Assembly: GCF_030818545.1 (NCBI RefSeq)
Contig: NZ_JAUTAH010000001.1
Span: forward strand, 1,183,001-1,247,000
Length of the DNA stretch: 64,000 nt
Source of the DNA: Brevundimonas sp. SORGH_AS_0993
GTDB taxonomy: Bacteria > Pseudomonadota > Alphaproteobacteria > Caulobacterales > Caulobacteraceae
Direction of reading: 5' to 3'
Position numbers and translations under genes: made by a program. This document shows, piece after piece, positions 9,443-17,066 of the stretch; the first letter of the stretch is position 1; the number at the start of each line of letters is the position of its first letter. The notes under the pieces were generated by a model, which saw nothing but the letters and a program-made list of their open reading frames with translations, was not told the DNA's origin and did not search any database.

Positions 9443-10090
9443 ATGGCTATTCTGATTGCGATCACCGGCGGCTCCGGCTCCGGCAAGAGCACCCTGGCCG
9501 AGGCCCTGGTTTCGGCCCTGCCGGACGGCGCGGCGGTTCTGGTGCGCGAGGACTCCTACTATCGGGACGCCGCCTCCCTGCCCGGCTTCGACGCCGCGAC
9601 CTTCGACTTCGACGATGTGGCGGCGCGCGATCATGACTTGATGATCCGTGACCTGCAGGCGCTGAAGGCAGGACAGGACATCGTCGCACCCGTCTATTCC
9701 TTCATCCACCACGGGCGCGAGCCAGGCGGAGAGCCGATACCCGCGTCGCAGGTGGTGATCGTGGAGGGCACCCACGTCCTGTGCACCCCCGACCTGACCG
9801 CCCTGTTCGACATCCGGGTCTTCGTAGACACGCCGGCGGACATCCGCTTCATCCGCCGCCTGTTGCGCGACCAGGCCGAGCGCGGCCGGTCGGCCGATTC
9901 GGTCGTGGCGCAATATCTGGCCACGGTGCGTCCGGGCCACGAGCGCCTGACCGAACCGTCGCGCACCCACGCCGACTTCATCGTCGCGGACGCCACGGCG
10001 GCGGTGCGCCTGGAAGACCCCCAGGCCGTGGTGCGCCTTGCCGCGCCGGTCCTGGCCCATCCGCTGCTTCAACCCTTGCTGGACGACTGA
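9443..10090 (+). CDS. udk: Uridine kinase
   Basis: 215 residues, of normal length for the P-loop uridine/cytidine kinase family, which phosphorylates uridine to UMP in pyrimidine salvage. Walker A is ITGGSGSGKST at residues 6-16. Also seen: EDSYYRD, FDFDDVAARD, PVYSFIHHGR and VVIVEGTHVL as in Udk, and a lid region RFIRRLLRDQAERGRS. It starts a plus-strand series with the nucleotidyltransferase-like gene (1-nt gap) and tgt (directly abutting). Confidence 0.88.
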   Translation: MAILIAITGGSGSGKSTLAEALVSALPDGAAVLVREDSYYRDAASLPGFDAATFDFDDVAARDHDLMIRDLQALKAGQDIVAPVYSFIHHGREPGGEPIPASQVVIVEGTHVLCTPDLTALFDIRVFVDTPADIRFIRRLLRDQAERGRSADSVVAQYLATVRPGHERLTEPSRTHADFIVADATAAVRLEDPQAVVRLAAPVLAHPLLQPLLDD

Positions 10091-10091
10091 G

Positions 10092-10565
10092 ATGGAGTTC
10101 GATTGCCTTCCTCCCGACCTGCACGCCGGCCTGATCGCCGTGGGCGAGGCGGCGCAAGGTCTGCGCGAGCCTTGGTGGATTTTCGGCGGCGCGGCCATGG
10201 CCCTGTACGGGCTGACCGACCTGCATGTGCCCGACATCGACGTGCTGTGCGCGCGGCGCGACGCGCCTGTGTTGTTGGACGCCCTGGGCGGCCATTTGGC
10301 GCTCGATCCAGGCGAAGGGCTGTTCCGTTCGGCCGTCTTCGGCCGCGCGCCGGACCAACCCCTGCTGGTCGAGGTGATGGCCGAGCTGGAGACGCGCGAC
10401 GGCGCCGAATGGCGCCCCGCCGCCTTCACCACGCGGCGCCGCATCGTCCTGGACGAGGTCGACCTGTTCGTGCCCGACATTCGGGACCACATCGCCCTTT
10501 ACCGCCTGTTCGGCCGCCCCAAGGACCTGGTGCGTGTCGAACAGCTTGAACGACTGATCGCCTGA
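10092..10565 (+). CDS. Nucleotidyltransferase-like protein
   Basis: 157 residues. The segment PWWIFGGAAMALYGLTD followed by VPDIDVL gives the GG...D-x-D arrangement of a minimal nucleotidyltransferase fold, as in the many 'hypothetical nucleotidyltransferase' proteins. The rest (RIVLDEVDLFVPDIRDHIALYRLFGRPKD) fits the C-terminal part of that group. No activity can be assigned. It is tightly packed: the ATG comes one base after the udk stop, and its own stop TGA at 10563 abuts the tgt ATG, so all three are probably cotranscribed. Confidence 0.65.
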   Translation: MEFDCLPPDLHAGLIAVGEAAQGLREPWWIFGGAAMALYGLTDLHVPDIDVLCARRDAPVLLDALGGHLALDPGEGLFRSAVFGRAPDQPLLVEVMAELETRDGAEWRPAAFTTRRRIVLDEVDLFVPDIRDHIALYRLFGRPKDLVRVEQLERLIA

Positions 10566-11681
10566 ATGCTCTTTCCTTTCCAGATTTCCGCCGTCGAGGG
10601 CCGCGCCCGCACCGGCGTGTTGAAGACCGCCCGCGGCGACATCCGCACCCCCGCCTTCATGCCCGTGGGCACGGCCGCCACGGTCAAGGCCCTGACGGCG
10701 GACCAGGTCAAGGCGACCGGCGCCGACATCCTGCTGGGCAACACCTATCACCTGATGCTGCGCCCCGGGCCGGAACGGATGGAGCGTCTGGGCGGGCTTC
10801 ACAGGTTCATGGGCTGGGACAAGCCGATCCTGACCGACAGCGGCGGCTTTCAGGTCATGTCCCTGGCCGGCATCTCCAAGGTGAAGGAGGAGGCCGTGAC
10901 CTTCTCCTCCCACATCGACGGCTCCAAACACGTTCTGACGCCCGAACGCTCCATCGAAATCCAGGCCGACCGCATCGGCGCCGACATCTCGATGCAACTG
11001 GACCAGTGCGTCGCCTTCCCGGCGGAAAAGGTCGCGGCCAAGAAGGCGATGGAGCTGTCGATCCGCTGGGGCGCGCGGTCCAAGGCCCGTTTTGGTGAGC
11101 GCGAGCATCAGGCCCTGTTCGGCATCCAGCAGGGCTCGACCTTCGAGGACCTGCGCCGCCAGTCGTCGGAACAACTTCAGGAGATCGGCTTCGACGGCTA
11201 CGCCATCGGGGGCCTGGCGGTGGGCGAAGGCCACCAGGCCATGTGCGAGGTGCTGGACTATGCGCCCGAAATGCTGCCTGCAGACCGCCCCCGTTATCTG
11301 ATGGGGGTGGGCAAGCCGGTCGATCTGGTGGAGGCGGTCTATCGCGGCGTCGACATGTTCGACTGCGTCCTGCCCACGCGCGCCGGTCGCCACGGCCAGG
11401 CCTGGACCTGGGACGGGCCGGTCAACCTGAAGAACGCCCGATTCGCCGAGGATCAGGACCCGCTGGACCCGACCATCCCCTGCCCGGCCTCTTCCGCCTA
11501 TTCAAAGGCTTATCTGCATCACCTCATTCGCGCCGACGAGATTTTGGGCAAGGTGCTGCTCAGTTGGCACAACATCGCCTTCTATCAGGCCCTGACGGCG
11601 GCCATGCGCGCCGCCATCGCCCAGGGCCGGTTCGAACAGTTCCGCCGCGACTTCCACGCCCGGCACACGTCCAACGGTTAG
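10566..11681 (+). CDS. tgt: tRNA-guanine(34) transglycosylase
   Basis: 371 residues, normal for bacterial TGT, which swaps guanine-34 for preQ1 in GUN-anticodon tRNAs during queuosine synthesis. Present: [16 protein letters not shown], the active-site region [35 protein letters not shown] and [12 protein letters not shown] (nucleophile Asp just before, in MFDCVLP). Unusual: the zinc-binding segment reads [22 protein letters not shown] near residues 300-320, so only one of the three cysteines of the usual C-x-C-x2-C cluster is present; the later His (SWHNIAFYQ) is kept. The 3' end overlaps the convergent lipoprotein gene by 4 bases. Confidence 0.93.
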   Translation: MLFPFQISAVEGRARTGVLKTARGDIRTPAFMPVGTAATVKALTADQVKATGADILLGNTYHLMLRPGPERMERLGGLHRFMGWDKPILTDSGGFQVMSLAGISKVKEEAVTFSSHIDGSKHVLTPERSIEIQADRIGADISMQLDQCVAFPAEKVAAKKAMELSIRWGARSKARFGEREHQALFGIQQGSTFEDLRRQSSEQLQEIGFDGYAIGGLAVGEGHQAMCEVLDYAPEMLPADRPRYLMGVGKPVDLVEAVYRGVDMFDCVLPTRAGRHGQAWTWDGPVNLKNARFAEDQDPLDPTIPCPASSAYSKAYLHHLIRADEILGKVLLSWHNIAFYQALTAAMRAAIAQGRFEQFRRDFHARHTSNG

Positions 11682-12220
11682 GGCCTCGGCCGGAACCAGC
11701 CGGGCGCCGCGGGCGGGGCGCAGTTCCGCTGCATGCCGACGCCTTTCAGGAAGGCGCGCCGCATCCGTCCCGCCTGGATGGCGGACTGGACATGCCTGGA
11801 GTGCTGGTCCGCCTCGCTTAGCCGTCGAATCCAGCTGCGCCCCGGAATGAAGTCGGTGGTCGTGTTGCGGATGGCGTCCAACGCCGCCTTGGCCGCCGCA
11901 TCGGCCGCCTGCTCGCTGCGGTACGATCCGTCCTGGCGCGGCGGCTCGTCGGTGTCGGGGCCCAGGGCCGCATCCAGCCGCGCCACCTCCGCGCCGATGG
12001 TCGTGCACTGGTTCAGATTACGCAGATCATAGGGATTGGCCTCGGCCTGCAGCAGGACAGTGGGAATCAGCTGACGCCGCAGATTCAGGTCGTCCAACGG
12101 CGCCGTGACCGCATCCCCCAGCCCCGCCCGCACCTGCTCCACCCCGCCCAAGGCCGACTGACCGGCGTTGCAGCCGGCCAGAACGAAGGCGACGAGACTT
12201 AAAGGGCCGATACGCTTCAT
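11678..12220 (-). CDS. Hypothetical lipoprotein
   Basis: 180 residues. A lipoprotein signal peptide [17 protein letters not shown] gives lipid attachment at Cys-17. The mature part is Ala/Arg-rich and mostly helical ([36 protein letters not shown]) and carries two further cysteines. No known domain is recognised. A protein of this type (signal lipobox, LNLRRQxIP, long helices) is common but uncharacterised in Caulobacterales. It ends tail-to-tail with tgt, overlapping by 4 bases. Confidence 0.75.
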   Translation of the reverse strand: MKRIGPLSLVAFVLAGCNAGQSALGGVEQVRAGLGDAVTAPLDDLNLRRQLIPTVLLQAEANPYDLRNLNQCTTIGAEVARLDAALGPDTDEPPRQDGSYRSEQAADAAAKAALDAIRNTTTDFIPGRSWIRRLSEADQHSRHVQSAIQAGRMRRAFLKGVGMQRNCAPPAAPGWFRPRP

Positions 12221-12265
12221 GCCCCCTTAGACCACGCCGTGCGTCCCCGATCAAAAGCTCATCAG

Positions 12266-12309
12266 GCCCGCCGAAGCGGGCTTGAGATTCCGAATCCGCC
12301 GTCGGCGGA
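12266..12309. other. Two adjacent hairpins in the leader/intergenic region
   Basis: GCCCGC-CGAA-GCGGGC (12266-12281, tetraloop) is followed by a second small dyad TCCGCCG-T-CGGCGGA (12295-12309). Neither has a run of T on its 3' side, so a classical terminator is not evident. They lie in the 270-base gap between the lipoprotein start and the receptor at 12491 and may mark the boundary between the two divergent transcripts. No cobalamin-riboswitch box was recognised by eye in the remainder of this gap. Confidence 0.4.
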
Positions 12310-12490
12310 CCCAGCGGGTCCTGCGACATCCCGATCCCGTTCGATGTTCACCTGGGCTCTCGCCGCCCGGAGGTCGGGTTGGCGAAGCGTCTATGGATTA
12401 GTTTTTCTATTTAGTTCGTGGAGAAGGTTTCGTTGGCGGCGGCGGCCGGGCGGGTTGTAGCGATTTCCCATCTTCGGGGATTAAATCACA

Positions 12491-15148
12491 ATGACTATCG
12501 CGCGTTCTCACCTTCGCCAGAGCCTATGGCTTGCAGGAGTTTCTCTAATCGGCCTGGCAGGCCCTGCTCTGGCGCAGACAGCGGCGCCGCCAGCCTCCTC
12601 CGAGGTCGACGAGGTGGTCGTCACCGGAACGCGGCTGGCCAATCGCACCGTGACCAATTCGCCGGTCCCCATCGACGTGCTGACGCATGAGGAACTGACG
12701 CGCAGCGGTCACTCGGGCACGGCGCGCGTGCTGCAGACCCTGATCCCCTCGTTCAACTATCCGACCCCGACGACGCCGGACGGCAACACCCATATCCGGT
12801 CGGCCAGCCTGCGCGGCCTGTCGCCGGACCAGACCCTGGTGCTGGTCAACGGCCATCGCCGCCACACCGCCGCCTGGGTCAATGTGGGGGGCACCATCGG
12901 CAAGGGTTCGGTGCCGACCGATCTGAACGCCATTCCGCCCAGCGCCGTCGACCGCGCCGAGGTTCTGCGCGACGGCGCCTCGGCCCAGTATGGGTCGGAC
13001 GCCATCGCCGGTGTGATCAATCTGCGCCTGCGCGAGGATCTGGGCACGGAGGCGACGGTCAGTTACGGCGCGACCAAGGACGGCGGCGGCGACACCTATG
13101 AGGCGTCGCTGGATCACGGCTTCGCCCTGGGCGACGACGGCGTGCTGCACGCCACCCTCTATTATCGGGACGTCACCGCGGCCAATCGCGCCCGGCCCGA
13201 CACGCGCCAGTTCTACTTCGGACGGTCCGGCTCGGGTGGTCTGGTCAATCCGTCGTCGAACGTCGGGGCCGGCGTCGGCCTGGCCCCGCCCGGCGGTCCG
13301 GCGGGGACGACGCTGGACCCGCGCGAGGCGACCGTGGACCGCAACGTCTGGCGGTTCGCCGATTCGGCCGACATCGAACAGACTACCTTGTTCCTGAACG
13401 CGCGCAAGCCACTGGGCCAGGTCGAGGTTTACGCCTTCGGCGGCTGGGACCAGTCGGACGCCACGTCCAACGCCTCCTTCCGCCGTCCGGCCCAGGCCGA
13501 GAACGTCAGAGCCCTCTATCCGAACGGCTTCCTGCCCTATGTCGACACGGCCTCGGAAAACCTGTCCGCCTCGGCCGGGGCGCGGGGCGAAGCCGCAGGC
13601 TGGAACTGGGACCTGTCGTCCACCTGGGGGCGGAACACCCTGGAATATCGGACGCGCAACACCCTGAACGCGACCCTGGGCGCGGCCAGTCCGACCAGCT
13701 TCTACAACGGCCGTCTCGAAGCCTCGCAATGGACCACCAATCTGGACCTGACGCGAAACTTCGATCTGGGCTGGGCGGCGCCGGTCGAGGTGGCGGGCGG
13801 TCTGGAGTATCGCCGTGACACCTACGCCATCGGGGCCGGAGAACCCGATTCCTATCGCAACGGCGGCGTCCTGGTTCTGGACGGTCCCTCGGCCGGCGCC
13901 GTGCCGACCATCGGCTCGCAAGGGTTCGCCGGCATCCAACCGCGCGACGTGGTCGACGTACACCGGCACAGCCTGTCGGCCTACGCCGAAGCCTCCACCC
14001 AGTTGTCCGACGCGCTCCTGGTGACGGGCGCGGTTCGCTACGAGGATTTTTCGGACTTCGGCTCCACCGCCAACGTCCAGGCGGCAAGTCGCTATGATCT
14101 GGGCGGCGGATTGGCGCTGCGGGCGTCGGCCGGCACGGGCTTCCATGCGCCGGCCCTGGCCCAGCAGTATTATTCCTCGACCTCCAGCCGCACTCTGGTC
14201 GTCGGCGGCGTGCCGGAATACGTCCTGGTGCGCACTGCGCCCGTCACCGCCACCGAGGCGCGACTGCTCGGCGCCAAGCCGCTGGAGCCCGAGGAATCCC
14301 GCAGCGTTTCGCTGGGCGCTACCTGGCAGGGCGAACTGGCGGGAGGGCGGCTGTCGGCCTCCGTGGACGCCTATCGGATAGCCATCGACGACCGCATCGC
14401 CCTGTCCTCCAACTTCGTGGACACCGGCTCGTCCACCGCGATCCGCAGCTTCCTGGCCGCCAACGGCCTGCCTGGGGTGTCCAGCGTGCGCTATTTCGCC
14501 AATGTCGGCGACACCCGCACCGAAGGCTTCGATGTCAGCGCGCGCTGGCGCTATGTCGGCGCCGGCTGGGGCGCCCTCACCCTGACCGGCGGCTACAACC
14601 GAAACGACACCAAGGTGACGCGCCTGGCGCCGACGCCGGCCGAACTCACGCGCCTGGGCGTGCTGACGCCGCTGTTCGACGTGACGGAGGTCACGCGGAC
14701 GGAGCGCGGGCAGCCGCGCGACACTCTGCAACTGGGCGGGACCTGGGATCGCGGCCCCTGGTCGGTGACGGTGCGGGCTCAACGCTATGGCCGGGTGGAG
14801 CAACTGATCCTGACCAACCAGAGCGCGGCCAACGTCGCGGTCTTCGCCAATGGCTCGACGCCGTTCCGCACCCTGGCCACACAAGCCGGGGCGGCCGGAA
14901 ACTTCGACATCGTCCAGACGCTTAAGCCGGTCGTCCTGACCGACGTCTCGGTGGAATATCGCATCAACAAGGCGTTGAAGCTGGAGGTCGGCGCCGACAA
15001 CATCTTCAACCAGTATGGAACCCAGAACATAGCCAGCACGCCCTCGGTTCAGGGCGGCGACACGTTCGGCGTCTTTCCGTACAGCGAATACTCGCCGTTC
15101 GGCTGGAGCGGCGCCTTCGGTTACGTCCGCCTGAAGGCGAGCTTCTGA
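12491..15148 (+). CDS. TonB-dependent receptor paired with exported aminotransferase
   Basis: 885-residue outer-membrane receptor. A signal peptide ends at PALAQ. TonB-box region VDEVVVTGTRLANRT; plug with LRGLSPDQTLVLVNGHRRH, GSVPTDLNAIPPSAVDRAEVLRDGASAQYGSDAIAGVINL; barrel ending YVRLKASF. The plug signature is that of the large sphingomonad/Caulobacter iron-siderophore or vitamin-type receptor group. The next gene overlaps the stop codon (TGATG), so the receptor and the PLP enzyme are translationally coupled, an unusual pairing that hints the ligand is linked to an amino compound processed in the periplasm (inference). Confidence 0.9.
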   Translation: MTIARSHLRQSLWLAGVSLIGLAGPALAQTAAPPASSEVDEVVVTGTRLANRTVTNSPVPIDVLTHEELTRSGHSGTARVLQTLIPSFNYPTPTTPDGNTHIRSASLRGLSPDQTLVLVNGHRRHTAAWVNVGGTIGKGSVPTDLNAIPPSAVDRAEVLRDGASAQYGSDAIAGVINLRLREDLGTEATVSYGATKDGGGDTYEASLDHGFALGDDGVLHATLYYRDVTAANRARPDTRQFYFGRSGSGGLVNPSSNVGAGVGLAPPGGPAGTTLDPREATVDRNVWRFADSADIEQTTLFLNARKPLGQVEVYAFGGWDQSDATSNASFRRPAQAENVRALYPNGFLPYVDTASENLSASAGARGEAAGWNWDLSSTWGRNTLEYRTRNTLNATLGAASPTSFYNGRLEASQWTTNLDLTRNFDLGWAAPVEVAGGLEYRRDTYAIGAGEPDSYRNGGVLVLDGPSAGAVPTIGSQGFAGIQPRDVVDVHRHSLSAYAEASTQLSDALLVTGAVRYEDFSDFGSTANVQAASRYDLGGGLALRASAGTGFHAPALAQQYYSSTSSRTLVVGGVPEYVLVRTAPVTATEARLLGAKPLEPEESRSVSLGATWQGELAGGRLSASVDAYRIAIDDRIALSSNFVDTGSSTAIRSFLAANGLPGVSSVRYFANVGDTRTEGFDVSARWRYVGAGWGALTLTGGYNRNDTKVTRLAPTPAELTRLGVLTPLFDVTEVTRTERGQPRDTLQLGGTWDRGPWSVTVRAQRYGRVEQLILTNQSAANVAVFANGSTPFRTLATQAGAAGNFDIVQTLKPVVLTDVSVEYRINKALKLEVGADNIFNQYGTQNIASTPSVQGGDTFGVFPYSEYSPFGWSGAFGYVRLKASF

Positions 15149-16254
15149 TGCGCGCAACCCGACGCTTTGTCCTGGGCGGGGGGCTGACGGCCGGCGCCCT
15201 GTCGGCCCTGCCGGCCGCCGCCCAGTCGCTTGGCCGGTCGCCTGGCCGGCTTCAACTGGGGCTGAATGAAAATCCCTGGGGTCCGTCGCCGCGCGTGGCC
15301 CTGGCCGTGCGCGGCGCCCTGGGCCAGGTCAACCGCTATGTCGAGGACGAGGCCGCCGCCTTCGAACGACAGGTCGCGGCCTTCGAGGGCGTGACGCCCG
15401 ATCAGGTCGTGGTGGGCGAAGTGTTGGCGCCCCTGGGCCTCCACCTGGCCCTGGCGGCCGGAAGCGCCAGCCGCTTCGTGCACAGCACCCCCGGCTACGC
15501 CGGTTTCACCGACCCGGCCGCCGCCGTGGGCGGTCGACTGGATCCCTTGCCGCTGAACGCGCGATACGAAAACGATCTGCCCGCACTCTTGGCGCGGGCC
15601 GAGGATGCGACGGCCCTGTTCGTGGTCAACCCTCACAATCCGTCCGGGACCGTCAGCGACCCGGCCGCTTTCCACGATTTTCTGCGTCAGGCCGCCCGCA
15701 AGACTTTGGTGATCGTGGACGAAGCCTATCTGGAGTACGCCGGGGACTACCCCGCCCGCACGGCGGCGCCGCTGGTGGCGCAGGGTCTGAACCTGGTGGT
15801 CTTCCGCACCTTCGCCAAGGTCTACGGCCTAGCGGGCCTGCAGTTGGGCTACGCCCTGGCGCCGGCTGATCTGGCCCGGCGGCTGAAGGCCAAGGGGGTG
15901 GGCGCGCCGCATTCGCTCGATCGCCTGGCCTTGGCGGCGGGTGGCGCGGCCCTGGCCGATCAGGACCATGTCCGCGCCGTGGTGCGGCGAACGGCGGTGG
16001 AGCGCGAGCTCTATCAGGCGTGGCTGGACGGGCTGGGCTGGCCCCGCACGGCGTCCAAGGCGAACTTCGTCTTCTTCCGCGCCCCGCGCCCTCAGGCCGA
16101 GATCGCCGCGATCCTCCGCGATCAGGGCGTAGATATCGGCCGCGCCCATCCGCCCCTGACCGACTGGACCCGCATCAGTCTGGGCCTGCCGGAGGAGAAC
16201 CTCAGGGTTCGGTCGACGTTGGAGCAAGCGGTTTCGATCCACAAGGCGCGCTGA
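15148..16254 (+). CDS. Exported class I/II PLP-dependent aminotransferase (HisC-like)
   Basis: 368 residues with an N-terminus MRATRRFVLGGGLTAGALSALPAAAQ: twin arginine, hydrophobic core and AxA cleavage site, so probably Tat-exported already folded with PLP. The catalytic part is histidinol-phosphate-aminotransferase-like: LNENPWGPSP, VVNPHNPSG, VDEAYLEYAG, and the PLP-lysine in FRTFAKVYGLAGLQLGY, with a final arginine in RISLGLPEEN. It is probably not the biosynthetic HisC because it is exported and coupled to a TonB receptor. The substrate is unknown. It is convergent with the chelatase operon that ends 34 bases further on. Confidence 0.85.
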   Translation: MRATRRFVLGGGLTAGALSALPAAAQSLGRSPGRLQLGLNENPWGPSPRVALAVRGALGQVNRYVEDEAAAFERQVAAFEGVTPDQVVVGEVLAPLGLHLALAAGSASRFVHSTPGYAGFTDPAAAVGGRLDPLPLNARYENDLPALLARAEDATALFVVNPHNPSGTVSDPAAFHDFLRQAARKTLVIVDEAYLEYAGDYPARTAAPLVAQGLNLVVFRTFAKVYGLAGLQLGYALAPADLARRLKAKGVGAPHSLDRLALAAGGAALADQDHVRAVVRRTAVERELYQAWLDGLGWPRTASKANFVFFRAPRPQAEIAAILRDQGVDIGRAHPPLTDWTRISLGLPEENLRVRSTLEQAVSIHKAR

Positions 16255-16287
16255 CGCGCTCGCCCCACGCCACCGCCGAAGCCGTCC

Positions 16288-16590
16288 CTACTCGGGCACA
16301 TAGATCAGATTGCCGTTCGGCAGGCGATAGGCCGAGCCGGCCTTTTCGCCCTGGCCTTCGCCGATCTGGCCCTGGGATTCGTAGCGGGTCAGGTCCTCGC
16401 CGTCCTTCACCGTGATCCGCATGTTGGCGGCGCCGGGGTTTTCGATGACCACGACGTTGCGGGCGTTGAAGGGGTTCAGCGGGTTCTGGACCAGCACGAC
16501 CAGCAGGACGGCGATGATGACCACGAACAGGTCCACCAGATTGACGACCGAAGTGATCGGATCGTCGTCGTCTTCATCGAGGAAACGCAT
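16288..16590 (-). CDS. DUF2149 family membrane protein
   Basis: 100 residues: an acidic N-terminus (FLDEDDDDPITSVVNLVDLF), one transmembrane helix (about 21-37, VVIIAVLLVVLVQNP) and a short periplasmic domain. DUF2149 proteins are small single-pass proteins found beside CobN-like chelatase genes and MotA/TolQ/ExbB-like genes in archaea and Bacteroidota; topologically they resemble ExbD/TolR. It starts on the last base of the ExbB-like gene's stop codon (TGATG), so it is last in a coupled operon. Confidence 0.82.
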   Translation of the reverse strand: MRFLDEDDDDPITSVVNLVDLFVVIIAVLLVVLVQNPLNPFNARNVVVIENPGAANMRITVKDGEDLTRYESQGQIGEGQGEKAGSAYRLPNGNLIYVPE

Positions 16591-17066
16591 CAGCGCCCCT
16601 CCCGCGCGCGTTCGATGGCGCGCAGGTCCTGCAGCAGCCAGCGCCGGCGGACCGTCAGGACGTAGTGGGCGATGCTGGCGGCGATCAGGGCCAGGGTGAC
16701 GCCCGAAAAGGCCACCACCATGTTCTGGCCCACGCCGGAGGCGTCGCCGCGCCCCAGGGACAGCAGCGCCGGCCCCATGGGGATCATGGTGGCGACAAGG
16801 CCCAGCATCGGCGCGCTGCGCGAGACGATCCGCAGCCCCTCCAGCTCCTTGAGGATCATCAGCTCCAGATCGTCGCTGGCCGCGTCGGTTCGGGCCTGGA
16901 GACGCGACAGGGGCGACCGCCAGTCGGGACGACGGCGCTGGACGCCTTCGATCAAGAAGGCCCCCAGGGCGAAGACGGCGTAGGCCAGGGCGGCCAGGAT
17001 CAGGACCAGGGCCGGGATCAGGAACAGGCTGGAGACCTGATAGAGGCCGGCTTCAAACTGGGGCAT
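16590..17066 (-). CDS. MotA/TolQ/ExbB-type proton channel protein
   Basis: 158 residues, shorter than typical ExbB. A first hydrophobic helix lies at about 14-38 (LFLIPALVLILAALAYAVFALGAF), then a cytoplasmic loop of about 60 residues with LELMILKELEGLRIVSRSAPMLGLVATMIPMGPALLSL, the conserved motif preceding helix 2, and a third helix VVAFSGVTLALIAASIAHYVL. Known family members couple proton-motive force to a partner protein. Here the partners are the CobN-like protein (overlap 14 bases) and DUF2149, so it probably energises the periplasmic chelatase or the receptor. Confidence 0.85.
   Translation of the reverse strand: MPQFEAGLYQVSSLFLIPALVLILAALAYAVFALGAFLIEGVQRRRPDWRSPLSRLQARTDAASDDLELMILKELEGLRIVSRSAPMLGLVATMIPMGPALLSLGRGDASGVGQNMVVAFSGVTLALIAASIAHYVLTVRRRWLLQDLRAIERAREGR

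Noticed and set aside
12310..12490. Cobalamin riboswitch upstream of the TonB receptor
   Set aside because: By eye the conserved B12-box core was not found here or upstream of the receptor at 22864; a covariance-model scan would be decisive.
12545..15157. 870-codon minus-strand frame opposite the TonB receptor
   Set aside because: Antisense shadow; the plus-strand receptor has a signal peptide, plug and barrel end, while this frame has no recognisable fold.
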